A stretch of DNA of 64,000 bases from Tribonema minus (lineage: Eukaryota; Sar; Xanthophyceae; Tribonematales; Tribonemataceae), in NCBI GenBank assembly GCA_017506865.1, contig JAFCMP010000521.1, forward strand, positions 1-64,000. The letters run 5' to 3'. The number at the start of each line of letters is the position of its first letter. Positions within the stretch are counted from its first letter, which is position 1. A program made the position numbers and the translations under genes. Below are positions 34,332 through 46,400 of the stretch, piece after piece. The notes beneath the pieces were generated by a model that was not told where the DNA came from, did not search any database, and worked only from the letters and a program-made list of their open reading frames with translations.

Positions 34332-37300
34332 TCACAGGGGCGGCAGCTTCGGCAGCACCCACTCCATGGCTTTGTCTATACCCGCCAGCGTGACGGCGAC
34401 GTGGTTGTCGAAGCGAGTGTCGCCGGACGAGCCGGACGCAGCCCACCGCTCGCACTTGGCCGCGAAGTCCTCTGCGAGCGCAATGAAGACACAGAAGGGC
34501 AATGTGAGCATATGTGTAGTCAACCGTGTGCTTGTGAATGGCAGCAAACGTGTCTGTGTGCATGACGACGCAGCGTTTGATGGCTTCAGGAAGCCCTGGC
34601 CGGAGGGTTGTACATTATACCAGAGGGATCTTGCGCGACTGTCCTTGCATGAGAGGAGAGCATACTGTCTATACCCCACGAGCCATTAATTCAGGGCAGG
34701 GTCGCCCCAGTTCACATGTACCTGTACAGTACTTCAAAGGGTACACATCCTTCACCGTACCGCTACAAATAAGTTTTTACACGTACACGGCAGTACACTG
34801 AGATTGACGCTCATGCGTCCCATGCACAAGGCACTGCCATGAATGCAGGCAGAAAGGGGGCAGTTACCCTATGAGAGATGCTTCAACACGTTGGATTACA
34901 TGACATGTTTGACTCGTGGCCAATGACTGCAGCAGCGGCGCCCACGGTCATTGGTGGAAAGCACTTGCGGCTAACCACTCTTGTCACCTGAAGCTCTACG
35001 ATCTTTTGATTCGTGTTCATGACTTGTCAGCGATTACTCGACATCACGGTTGTACCACTTCACCTGATGATATGTCGCTCAGAGGCTTGTCCATCTCTGT
35101 CGCCAGGCCAATGTCCTTGGGGCCAAAGGCAAAGTCCATGCGCTCAAAGCGGCCATCGGAGCCCCTGACGCCGCAGGTAACCTCCGCTGGCTTGCCCAGA
35201 CCTGCATCAGATCAAGCGAATGCGGGAGGGGGGGGGGGGGGGGGGGAAATGGGGCTCAGGGCATGGGCCAGGTCATGACAGCGCTGGCTTACCCAGGCCT
35301 GCATCAAATAAATTACGACTGGGGGAAGGGAGGGGGGGGGGGGGGTCAGTCGTTTTGGTCCGACGCTGGTTTGCCCAGTTCTGCATTGCATGGATTAAGG
35401 GCAATGGAAGGATGCATGAACCAAGAGGTCGAGGAGTACGAACATTGCATAGTGAGAAGTGAAACATGGAAAGTACGCCTTCTCCTGGCAAGTGCACACC
35501 AGACAGACAGTGAGGGGTTGGCAATGATATGACACCACGGCCACTGGCGTTGAGCTGCCAGTGGTACATGTAAAGGAGAGACGCCGCATATGACGTCTGC
35601 CATCATGTAACTGCCAAAGTGTAACAGCTACATGAGACATGGACACTTTGCGGCAAGGGCAGTACTGATGATGTTGCCTCATTTGCGCCGTCAGCAAGAA
35701 TCAATACACACTGCATCTCGTCTTAGACTGCTGCTTGACACCCGCAGGCCCAGAGCCGCCACTCGTACACTGAAACGCGCACAAATATGTATTGATCGGC
35801 AGCGTTGTTGTTCAGAAGCGATCGTCAACGCGCGTTGAGGCACTTTCATCAGGTTATCACAGGAAACATGTAGGGTTCTGGTAGCAAGCTTAGCATCAAC
35901 CATCATGGCTGCTTCGCACCCTCAGCGAAAACCGATAAAAAGTACATGACCCCATGCAAAAATGACGCGGCTCACCAAAGCCGAGCGTCCCCTCTAGGCC
36001 GCGGCGCACGATGATGCACGCAGGGAATGCCGTCGCGTCCTCCGCCATGTTGAACATCTTGTCCGTGAACGAAGGGTGGAACGCGCTCGCTGCGTGAGCG
36101 CACGGCGCGATGAGCAAGGTTGAGTTGCACGCATACGTGTCCGCCCACGAGCGCAACAGATTGGTAGCAAATGAGGATGGTCGGAAGGAGCAGTCACGCA
36201 GTTGACACTGCTATCACGCGAGGGGACGCCGTTGCGGGCAGGGTAGGTGAGTATTGCTGACGCTAGCCCTACCTAGCCCTAATGCTAAGAGGTGCGGGCA
36301 TCACTGCATCCACCAGTGGAACGCGCTCACTGCGTGAGCATCGGCATGATGAGCAGTGGTGAGTTACGAGCATACGTACATAGGAGCCCCCTAAGGGTGC
36401 AACAGATTGCTGCTGGATGAGGTTGCTCCGCCAGAGCGTCCCTGCAGTCGGCTCGTGTGCTGTTGTGCCGGGGGGGGGGAGAAGTGAGAGACGCCCTTGC
36501 GGGCAGGGTAGACATGTACCATGCTGCTGCGGTGCGCGCGTCACTGCATTAACCACACGCGCATGCGCGCGCCGCTGGCATCTCCACGCCGCCGCGAGAT
36601 GGTCGTGTTCAGCGCAGCGGCCCGCCAACAACATGGCGCACACTTCAACGACGCGAGACATGCACACCACGCCCGTGCTGGCGGACCAAACGCTGGAGAG
36701 TCACCATTGTCTAAACATGTACTTCAGCGCATGAGACGCGCGCAACGCCCTCGCTGGCAGACCGACTTTCTGCGCTGACCAGCGGGCACAGTCGCGCTGC
36801 AGCCGTCCGCCAGCTTTTCTGCCAACGTCGCGGCAGCGGCCGCTTGATGTTGCGCCGAGCGTCACCCGCATGAGACATACTTGAACATGGGGAATGTACT
36901 ACATCAACAATATGACGCCCCACCACTGTACTTGCCGACGAGCGCGGATGCGCCGCAGCTGCCCACCAGCTTTGTGATGTCACGAGTTGAACTTCCACCG
37001 GAGCGTCACCACCCACATGGCGCATGCCTCAACATAAAAGAAGCACGTGACGCCCTCGCTGACCAACCCAGAGGAAGATCATTCACAAGAAAGTACAGAA
37101 GAACTTGATAAAATGGTACTTGTGCTCACCGATCATTCACAAGGAATTACAGAAGGAATAAATGAAATGGCACTTGCTGTGCTCACCGATGAGCACGGAG
37201 GCGCCGCAGCTGTCGACCAGCTTCTCCGAGGTGGCAAGGAACGGCCGCTTGATGATGTTGCGGCGGAGAGTCACCCATTCTGCGAGCGCCGGCGAGACGG

Positions 37301-40300
37301 CCTCCTGGTCAATGTACCTGTCAACGCGCGCGAGCCAGAGACACACCACGCCTAAAGCGTTAGTGCTGAACGCCGAAAAGCTGTGAGGCCGACGTCAGCG
37401 CCGGCAGCGCTTGCTGTTGCATGCATGCCGGCGAGACGGCCTCCTGCACAATGCACCTGTCACGCGCGCGCATGAAACCACCTACTTCGAAGTATGCCAA
37501 GAAATGTTAGTGCTGAATGCCGAGAGGCCGTAGGGCTGATGTGAGCGCAAGAAATGCATGTGTCGGCGCCTGCATGGCTTGGTTTGGCGCAGCTGCTGTG
37601 TGCGCTGAAAGCTACTTCCGTGTGGGCCGCTTGCAATCAGCGCGTGAGTGTCATCACGCAGTGGCACTTGAGCGGCACCCTTCCTCGCGTCTACAAAGGC
37701 AGCTCCATGTACTCGCAGCACCACGGTCCAGAGCAGCACGTGCATGCTTGAATTGTAGCCCTAACTCTAACCCTAACCCTCACTCAAGTACTTCGAAGTA
37801 CTCGCTTCACCTTGCAGCGCATTGATGCTGACTTAGATGACGCACAGCCATCATCAGAAACATGCAGCGTTGCAAACAGAGCCAGCTCTCTCAGGCCACG
37901 CCAGCTGAAGCGTACTTCACATGGTACAGCGCTACTGCAACAACGCTACTGCCACAACGCCCCCCCAACCAAAGAACTTCAACTTCAATCCCCGCTGTGG
38001 CTCTGGCCCTGCGCAGCAAACGCCCACAAAGACCACGTGCCGCAAACTACGATGACCCACGCACGCTGCGCAACTTCTGCCCATGCTGCAGTTCGCCGTT
38101 TCACTGCACACGCGGAGCGCCGCTGCGCCGCCTACGTATACGCCACCACACAAAAACTTCAACATCGACAACGGACGCTCCGCACTCACACAGCGTACTC
38201 GAGCAGGTCGCCGCTGCGCGCGACGCGCCAGGCGACTTGCGCGTTAGAGCGCCATATACGCCACCACACGAAAACTTCAACAACGACGATGACGGCGACG
38301 CTCCGCACTCACATGCCGTACTCGGGCAGGTAGCCGCTGCGCGCCACGCGCCAGGCGACCTCCGCGTTGGAGCGCATGAAGGGCGCCTCATCCGCGCCCA
38401 GCGCCAGCGCCAGGTCGCGCGCGTTGGGCCCGTACTTGGGCCCCGACGTCGGCCCCACCTGGTCAGGCAGAGAAAGAGAGATAGAAGCGGAGTGAGGGTG
38501 AAGTTGATTGTTCGCCCCGCTAAGATGGTTGGCGGATTCGGGTCTGCTGGTAAGGAGAAGGGGGAGAGCAGGCGAGGCAGAGTTTGGCGTGCGGTTGGGG
38601 TTTTGCCCGGTGAGGATGGTGGGCGGAATGGGGGCTGCAGAGAGATGCTAGCGACCGCGTTGCGGTGTCGGGCGGAAAACGCGCGTTCGCGGGCTGACGA
38701 TGAGAAAAGGAGCAGGATGAGAGTTCACAGAGAGTTCAGAGAGGGTTCACGCTGTGCTTGCAGTCCGCAGGAAGACCGCGCTCACCAGGCCACCGTCATC
38801 CATCACCGCGGTAATATCAAACCCTCTGATATGTATATGCGCCAGCCGGGGTTATCTCAACGCTTTTGATGCCTGCTCTCGAACCATCGGCGTCGTTTAA
38901 CATGTTGTTTGTAGCCAAACAAGCTGAGCCGTGCCACGCCCGCTGAGCCTTGTCTAATGCCGCCTGCTTTCAGCGGGCCCAGCGCTGCATTACCCAGTTG
39001 TCAACAAACACCCTGGCGATATCGCAACTGCGCGCTGCGTGCGCGTTTCGCCCCCCCCCCCCCCACCCCTCAGAGCATGCGCCACGAGCCAGCCCTGAGA
39101 AACCGTTGGGGCGCTTTGCTGGTAGTTTTTTTTTCCCCATCTATCTGTGTTGTTTTATTCTTGTCCTTGTCATGGCATGCTGAGCGCTGCGCACCTGCGT
39201 CACGGCGAGCGCGCGCCACCGCCGCTGCAGGTGGCGCGCAATCAGGGGGGTGAGCAGGGGGCTGCGGTCGATGCCGTCGAAAGGCTCCGCCAGCTGCACG
39301 ATGCGGCGCTGCGCGTAGACTAGGGCGAGATTGGCCAGGTTGAATGCTGCACGCAATCGGAATAGCAGTGGGCACGGTGAGGAGGAGATCAGCGCTAGAC
39401 ATCAACTGCACGTATGTCTATGCTGCAAACCTGTCTACGCTGCAAGCCTAGGGTAGGTGTTGTTGAGCCTCTATGCCTGCGGCGAAGACGCGTGAAGGTA
39501 AGCATGCGCCTTGTCATATGCACGTATAATGTATGCATGTGAACGCTTTCCAAGGGTGTACACGTGAGCCGCAGGGCCGCCGCGCAGCGCGGCGGAGCGC
39601 CGCGCATGGAGGCACGCGTCGCAGGCGTGGCCGCCTGCGCTCTGGTGGTTGTGGACGCGACGCGCATTGGCAGCGGGTAGGTATGTACGATTTGCTGCAG
39701 CGCACGCCCCCTGCGTCTCGCGCTCGGCTAGCACAGGCGGTGTGTGCGCCTTCCACGAAGTCCGGCACGCGTGCGCACGCCCCGGCGCCACCAGCTTCGG
39801 CGCCATGACCATGCCCACGAAGGTACGCCTTCCGACGGTGTCTGAGTACCTGACAGCCCCCCCCCCCCCCCCCCACCCCGCCCGCAGCTGACGCGCTGCG
39901 TGACACTCGGCGGCGCTGGCGCTGCGATCGACGCAACCTATGCATACCCCTTCAGTGACCGACTGCAGCGTGTCCCTGAAGGGGTATGCATAGAGTACGC
40001 CCGCATGGCCCCCCCGTTTCTTCAGGGGACCTACTGCACAACCCTGCCCCCCCCCCCCCCCTATAGTACACCTCGTGAGTCCGCAGCGGAGGGGGGGCGG
40101 GGAAGGGGGGGCAAGAATGCGTCTGCGCGCGCTCACCTTCCCTGTCGACCGTGGCGGCCTGCGCGCGCAGCAGCCCCGCAAACTCCTCGCGCGTCTCGTA
40201 GCGCACGCGCAGGACGTGCGCCGCCAGCGTCCGCGCCGCGGCTGCGCGGGGGAGGACGGGGGCGCGCGGGCGTATATTCTGAGTCAGACTTGATGTACAA

Positions 40301-42735
40301 TCTGAGTCAATGGACATGGGCTCAGCGTAAAGTGGTGCAGGGTTGCAACGCGCAGCACCGCACTGCATTCGCTGCGCCCGCGTTGGAATCTGGGTCTGCA
40401 GAACGGGGTTTGCAATGCGTGAACACAATATGCTCATGTGGTTGAGCGGGGGGGGGGGGGGTGGTTGCCCCAGCAGCGGTTCCCCAGTGCTCAGCAATTA
40501 GCCGTTGAACATCAACATGAGGAGGCAATTAATACCCCTCTCCTTCAGCGCACGCAGTGGGCAGTTACACTGTCGGCAGTTCATCTCAGGTCACCCGCCG
40601 ATTCCTCAACGCGCACCGTGCCGCCATGCGACAGCCTCCGGAGCCTACGTGCAGGCCAAACGACTTGTGGGCCCCGTGGGTGCCCTGAAAGACGCACCTG
40701 GGATCTCATCATGTGTGCTGATGCCTCTAATCGCTCCTTCAACACCCGCCACACACACCATATCTGTGCGCGACCACTCACACTGCGGTGCTCACCGGGT
40801 CCGCTGCTTACAACTGCCACTCACAGAAATCAATTAGCGACAACTTACATAAACAATTTACACAACCGCTACTCACACTGAATCTGTGCACGACTACTCA
40901 CACTGCGCTGCTCATGGGATCCGCTGCCTACTGCCACTCGCAAAAATCAGTTAGCGACAACTCACATATATATATATGTGAATAGTATGAAAACATGAGC
41001 ACCTGGTTCATTGCTGTCATATAATCTGCGGCCCAGCGCCTCCGCCTCCCCAGCGCTCAGCACTTCGCCATCCAGCAGCGCTCGACACAAGCGCAGCAGT
41101 TCCGCGCTGGCCGCGCCGTCGCCGCAGGCAACAGACAATAGCTGAGCGCTGCTACAGCCGCCGCGCGATCGCCCCTCGCCTGTCGCGCACAGCGATATCG
41201 CAGCATTCACATCTCCATGTCATCGGGCGTTCTTGGAGTGTGGGCCGCATGCAGGTGCTGGGCGGCACACCATCCGCATGTAAAAATGACGCAATACCAA
41301 TTGTCAACGCATTCAGCAATGTGCGGCGCTGCCTCGGTGAGCAGTGCTGATCACGGCGCCGCTGCGACGCGTCACATGACAATTGCACGCGGTGGCAGTG
41401 CACACGCGGGCGCTTGGACCAGCGCCTTTGAGGTAACACTGCCGCGCAGCCGTCACGAATGGCATGCTTCAACGCAGAAGTGCGTGATGCCAATGAGCGC
41501 TGTAAGACAATGACACTGTCGAGCAGCCAATCGTCAGGGCAGAATGACAGGAGCTGAGCACTGACCGCCCGCCCAACCCTCCGTAACCCAGACCTGCATG
41601 GCCTGCACCACGTTTCCACGACAGCAACAAGTAGAAAGATGGGGAGGAAAATGGCATGGTTTGGCGCAGATGCCACTGCTGAGCGACAGATATCAACTGA
41701 GTGGAAGTTGTTAAGGCCCAAATGACAGCATAGAGCACTGCAAAGTGCCCCCGTAATACAGATCTGCATGGCCTGCACACGTGTCGACGACAGCAACAGC
41801 GATGACAGAGAAGGGACATTGCGCACCTGCCAGCTGCAGACGCCGCTTCGCGACGGCCGTCAGCACAAACGCGTCCGACTCCGCAATGTTGTGCTTCACA
41901 AAGAGCGTGCCCAGGAAAGACGCCAGGCGCTGCCGCGCAGGCTCCAGCTCCGCGCCACTCGCGCCGTCCAGTGTTTCCAGCGCCGCCAGTATCTGAGGCA
42001 CTGCACGTTTCGAACAGAGAAGTGGCATTGGGAGACGCAACAACCTGGTTACTGACGTTGGTCAATCGGAGGGCGCAACTCATTACTTTAGGATACACTC
42101 AGAGCGGCGGAAGAATTTGGCGCTGCCCGGCACGGCAGCGGAACCTGCCCACCAGGGGATGCGAACACAAATTTGCACCAGTGACACGTCACAGGTTGCT
42201 GGCAAGCTGTTGCCAGTGTGTGCAACAGCGATGCTGTCAGACATGCGTAACGTGCAACAAAAAGGCACTGCTGCCAGAGCCGCCAGCGCTTGCAGTGCTT
42301 CATACTGTAGCACAGCAGCAACCGCACAAAATAAACCAAGCATCTCCATAAATATGGAAACGATTCAAAAGATCGTAGAGCTCTAACATACTATAATTTG
42401 CCTGATGTGGCCTTTTACCCATCATCTCTGCCAGGTTTGATGCTGGCATATGTGAAACGCTTAGCTCATAACTGATGGCTGCGCTGCATGAATGGCAGCT
42501 GCAGCGACGCGAGCCTAACTCTCAACATACGACAGCACCAAGGGTCTGGACATCTGTTGTCAAACACTGACTCAGGTTGCATCCAAGGGCTGCACAGCAG
42601 AGCATGTTCCTGCTTACCCAGCTCGTCTGGAATCGGCTTAGACCCTTTCACCCCCACAGCTACCGCCTTGATGCCCGCTCTCAAGCAGCCCATCAGATCC
42701 CCTTCACGAGCGGCACTTGCTGGCGCTGCGACCAT
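34332..42735 (-). CDS. Glycosyltransferase family 3 / TrpD-like (anthranilate phosphoribosyltransferase fold) protein
   Basis: Ten exons, all in phase: 42735-42618, 42000-41827, 41179-41003, 40241-40137, 39346-39195, 38458-38313, 37317-37187, 36089-35976, 35201-35064, 34471-34332. They give 464 codons ending in TGA. The N-terminus carries VGVKGSKPIPDEL and LLDGEVLSAGEAEALG, typical of the helical domain of nucleoside phosphorylase/TrpD proteins. The rest runs LAEPFDGIDRSPLLTPLIA, VGPTSGPKYGPNARDLALAL, WVTLRRNIIKRPFLATSEK, GASAFHPSFTDKM and VRRGLEGTLGF. From memory this string resembles cyanobacterial 'anthranilate phosphoribosyltransferase family' proteins rather than catalytic TrpD. The PRPP-binding GTGGD and KHGNR motifs of true TrpD are not seen, so the activity is unknown. 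No clear organelle transit peptide is visible. Confidence 0.75.
35285..38250 (-). repeat. Echo set in the TrpD-like gene (exons 6 to 9)
   Basis: Exon 35201-35064: the acceptor edge recurs at about 35288-35345 and 35361-35385, the first together with its C-tract. Exon 36089-35976: the edge recurs at about 36305-36370. Exon 37317-37187: the 3' part recurs at about 36925-36985, the donor end near 37116-37130. Exon 38458-38313: the donor-side edge recurs at about 38060-38130 and 38180-38250, each followed by an AAAACTTCAAC block. Confidence 0.7.
37758..37782. repeat. Interstitial telomere-like tract
   Basis: CCCTAACTCTAACCCTAACC on the plus strand is TTAGGG-sense for the minus-strand gene whose intron holds it. 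Confidence 0.85.
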
Positions 42736-43454
42736 GGTGCACCTGTGTGACCGCACAGCAGAAAACACGACTCAGTAATTGCAGCTGCAGAGCGCGCATT
42801 GGCATAACTGTACCTTGCTGCTGCTGTACATGGCAGCTGCAATCTGGTTTTGCTGCCAGCAACACACAGCGAGGTGTGCGTTGCAAGAGCACTGCGCTGC
42901 ACTCGCTGTGCAGCTCTCCCAAAGCTGCTTCTTGATGGTAACGGCTACTTTTCATTCAGTCAGCCTCCATGAGTGGGTCAGGATCCGTCATACATGGCTT
43001 TGCCAGCACACCAGAGAGTGCCACCAAAAGGTGCTCCCAGGCAGCAGGAATTCAGGGGGACTCGCCACGCACCTGTGAACCGACGCTGCCCGTCTTGAAG
43101 CAGCCAGTGTCCGTGCCGATCGTCCGTGTGCTGGTCTTGAAAGCGCAAGAGGCATGAAGGCGATTGGCGGCTGTCGCGTGGCGACAGGGCTGGTGAACGC
43201 AAAGGAGACCGTGGGCACCAGCAACAGCTGCGACTTAAGTACCACCATGGTTTGCCTGGCTTGTCGCAGGTAATGCTGGGTGGTTGGTGATCAGATGGGT
43301 CTGCGTACCAGCTGAGTATGTAGATGGTGCACAGAGGCTTTAAATCGGGAGATCTTTCACGGGTGGAAGTTCACAAGAAAGTTGAAGAACAAAAATAACG
43401 GAACAGGCGCCTGAACAACATCAGCAATAGCACACAGGCACCGACACCGTGACC
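42736..43454. promoter_or_regulatory. 719 bp divergent region between TrpD-like gene (-) and dynein gene (+)
   Basis: Two start codons diverge from here. Apart from short open frames I see no gene. No TATA box or named element was recognised. Confidence 0.4.
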
Positions 43455-46400
43455 ATGAGCAACAGCCCCTCGAAGAAGAAGAAGAGTGCCAAAGATGGAG
43501 GCGGGAGTGGCCCTAAGACGGTGCTGAAACGGCCGAGCATGCGGGGCAGCATTGGCGGGGGCAATCCGCTCAATGCCCTGGAAGATGAAGATCTGTACCA
43601 GGAGCCTGTCAGGCAGATCATCAAGCCGTTGAACCAGCTTGATCTTAGTGAAGCAGAACTCAGGGAGGAACATACGAGAGTACTTACAGCCACGGACCCA
43701 AATGGTAAGGCTGTCTGTTCTCTGTGAAAGTCGCTAGTTGATTGCCCGAACTAGCCACGGCAGAACCACGCCACGACATTGACATGCATGAATTGTCATA
43801 AGCATACAATGTGATTCGTGCAGTCACTATTCACTGGGAGGCTGCCAGAGTTGCAAAGCACGCAGCTGTGCCGTTGCAACTGTAATTACGAATCGGCAGT
43901 TGACAGTATGCAGACGCCGTGCATCCGAAGAAGCGTACAGGTCCCCCTCTTACATGGGTGGCAGCGCACGCTCACCTTGACTCACCATTCCACTCCCGTC
44001 TATCCACTGTTGCAGTCCCCAATAACGTCACAAAGTACAACTACAAGGACCGCATGTACAAAATTGACCCCCCGGGGCCTGGCGACCACCTGGCGGTTCA
44101 CTTCAGCATGGATGGGTGCCTGCTGTTCAGGGAGCTGGATGAGGCAAAGCAGCAGCTGGCGTACATGGAGAAAAAAAGGTACGACGAGTTCTGACACATG
44201 CCATGATTCACCATGCCAGCCTTCAGGGCAGAGGTCGCGCCCCGGTTATGTGGCTGCTGTAGCACAAAACACAGCAGTGCGCTGCGATGTGAAGCAGCGC
44301 CTGCCGCTGCAGGCACTGGCGCCGTGCGAACTGCCGTCTCTCTGCTTGGGGCAATAAGTTTGCGTGCATGCGTACGCAGATGCAACAGTGCAGCTTGCAG
44401 GGCCTGCCATTCAACTGCCGCACCATGACGTGAGGAGTTGCAAGAGGTCGTGTCGACTGCTGGGGTTCACGCTGGGTATGTAGCTGTGCAGGCCGACCTG
44501 GGGGCTACTGCAACACCGCCACCTGCACCCTCTTGTGAGTGGCCGGATTTGCTCACCCCGAGATGGGGAAAGCAAGAGGAAGTCAGACGAGCAGTGCTGG
44601 CGCCAATGCGGGGAGGGAGGGGCAAACAGGCTGCTCAGAGCGCTGTCAAATCCTTGCATCAGACACGCCGGGCCTCTAGCAGCGACGCCTTCAGCAGCAT
44701 GTACTTGGCACTTGGCCTGAGTACCGACACTTCTTGTATACCGGCGCAGGGAGGAGGAAGAGGAGGCCAAGCGCGCCGCTGCGGCGGCGGCGGCGGAGGC
44801 GGGAGAGGAGGAGCCGGAGGCAGACGGGGGGGCGGGGGGGAAGGGCGGCAAGAACCAGTTCAACTACTCGGAGCGTGCGGCGCAGACGTTCACCAATCCC
44901 ATGCGCGACAGGGGGGTGGCGACGGAGCCGCCGCCGATGGTCAACTTCAGGTGAGCAAACTTCACTGTGCACTTCAACTTCAATATCAACATAAGCTTGC
45001 AAGAACCAGTTCAGCTACTCGGAGCGCGCGGCGCAGACGTTTATGAACCGCATGCACGACAGGGCGGTGGTCAACTTCTGGTGAGCAAACTTCAACATGT
45101 ATGCTTCAACTTCAACATCAACAACACTAAGAACCACGTTCACTATTCGGAGCACGCGGCGCAGACGTTCACAAATCCCATGCGCGACAGGGGGGTGGCG
45201 ATGAAGCCGCCGCCGATGGTGAACTTCAGGTGAATCCGCGCGCACATGTCAACATGCGCACCCTTAACTTCAATATCAACATGAAATCGTTGCAGTTGTG
45301 GATTCCCGCTTGCCTCCTGCGACGGCTCCCCAGGCGTGCAACACAACGTGCGTGACTGCGAAATATGCAGTGTCTTGACGGAAGGACGCGCTGGGGGCCG
45401 CCGTGGGAGCAGTGCCGGTGCACGCGTTGAGCACTGCTGCGCACTGGTGCAACACTTTGCATTTCATGACACTCTGCCATTTACAGCAAAGAAAATACGT
45501 GTTCACGGCCCTGGAGCGAAACGTGCATGCTCTCTGTCCTGTTGGCCAGAGATACAAAAAGCACCCTGTTTGTGTTTACCGTCGTCACCCTACACACAGC
45601 GGTTCGCCGCATCAGTCCCACTAGGGTCTGCAGCTGCGCCAGACGTTCCGCATGCGCAACTACGCCGCCAGTGATTATACAGCAGCCCACACTCTAAAGA
45701 TGCACTCTAGCTAGCAGCACCGCCCATAGCGTCTGCACGTGCGTATACATCATAAGATGATCATATGCATGGACGTACGCGCAGAGCTGAGCGCTGTCTC
45801 CGCTGCCGCCGCCACCCGCAGCTCCACCATCGCGCAGTGGGAGATCTACGACCACTACATGCAGGAGTACACGGCAAAGCGCCTGTACTTGCGTATAATT
45901 GTATGCACTGTGCATCAACGCATGCGCAGAGCTGAGCGCTGTCCCCGCCGCCGCCGCCGCCGCCGCCGCAGCTCCACCATCGCGCAGTGGGAGATCTACG
46001 ACCACTACATGCAGGAGTACGCGGCGTCGCAGCAGGAGGCGGAGCACGAGGCGGCGCGCCGCGGCATACGCCGGCCGGATGGGGGTCTGGGGGACGAGGG
46101 GGGGGCGCTGGCGGTTACGGGGGGGGGAGGGGGGGGGGGGCGCGGGCGGGGGAGGGGGGGGGGGGACGACACCGTCCACTCTGCGAAGATGGGCGGCGTG
46201 TTGAAGATGCTGGAGCGCATGGCCAATCAGAACGCGGAGGATGAGATCTTCCAGGACTTCAAGTACTGGGAGGACGCGTCGGACCAGTTCCGCGAGGGCG
46301 AGGGGAGCCTGCTGCCGCTGTGGCGCTTTAGCACGGTGAGCTGCCAGGGGGGGGGGGGGGGGGCTTTCATTGTGTATATCCATGGCGCATGCTAGTCTAA

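Noticed and set aside
40580-40820. Extra exon (VLKERLEAS) in the TrpD-like gene.
   Set aside because: Direct joining of exons 41179-41003 and 40241-40137 keeps phase and family order. The extra block has no counterpart in the family pattern.
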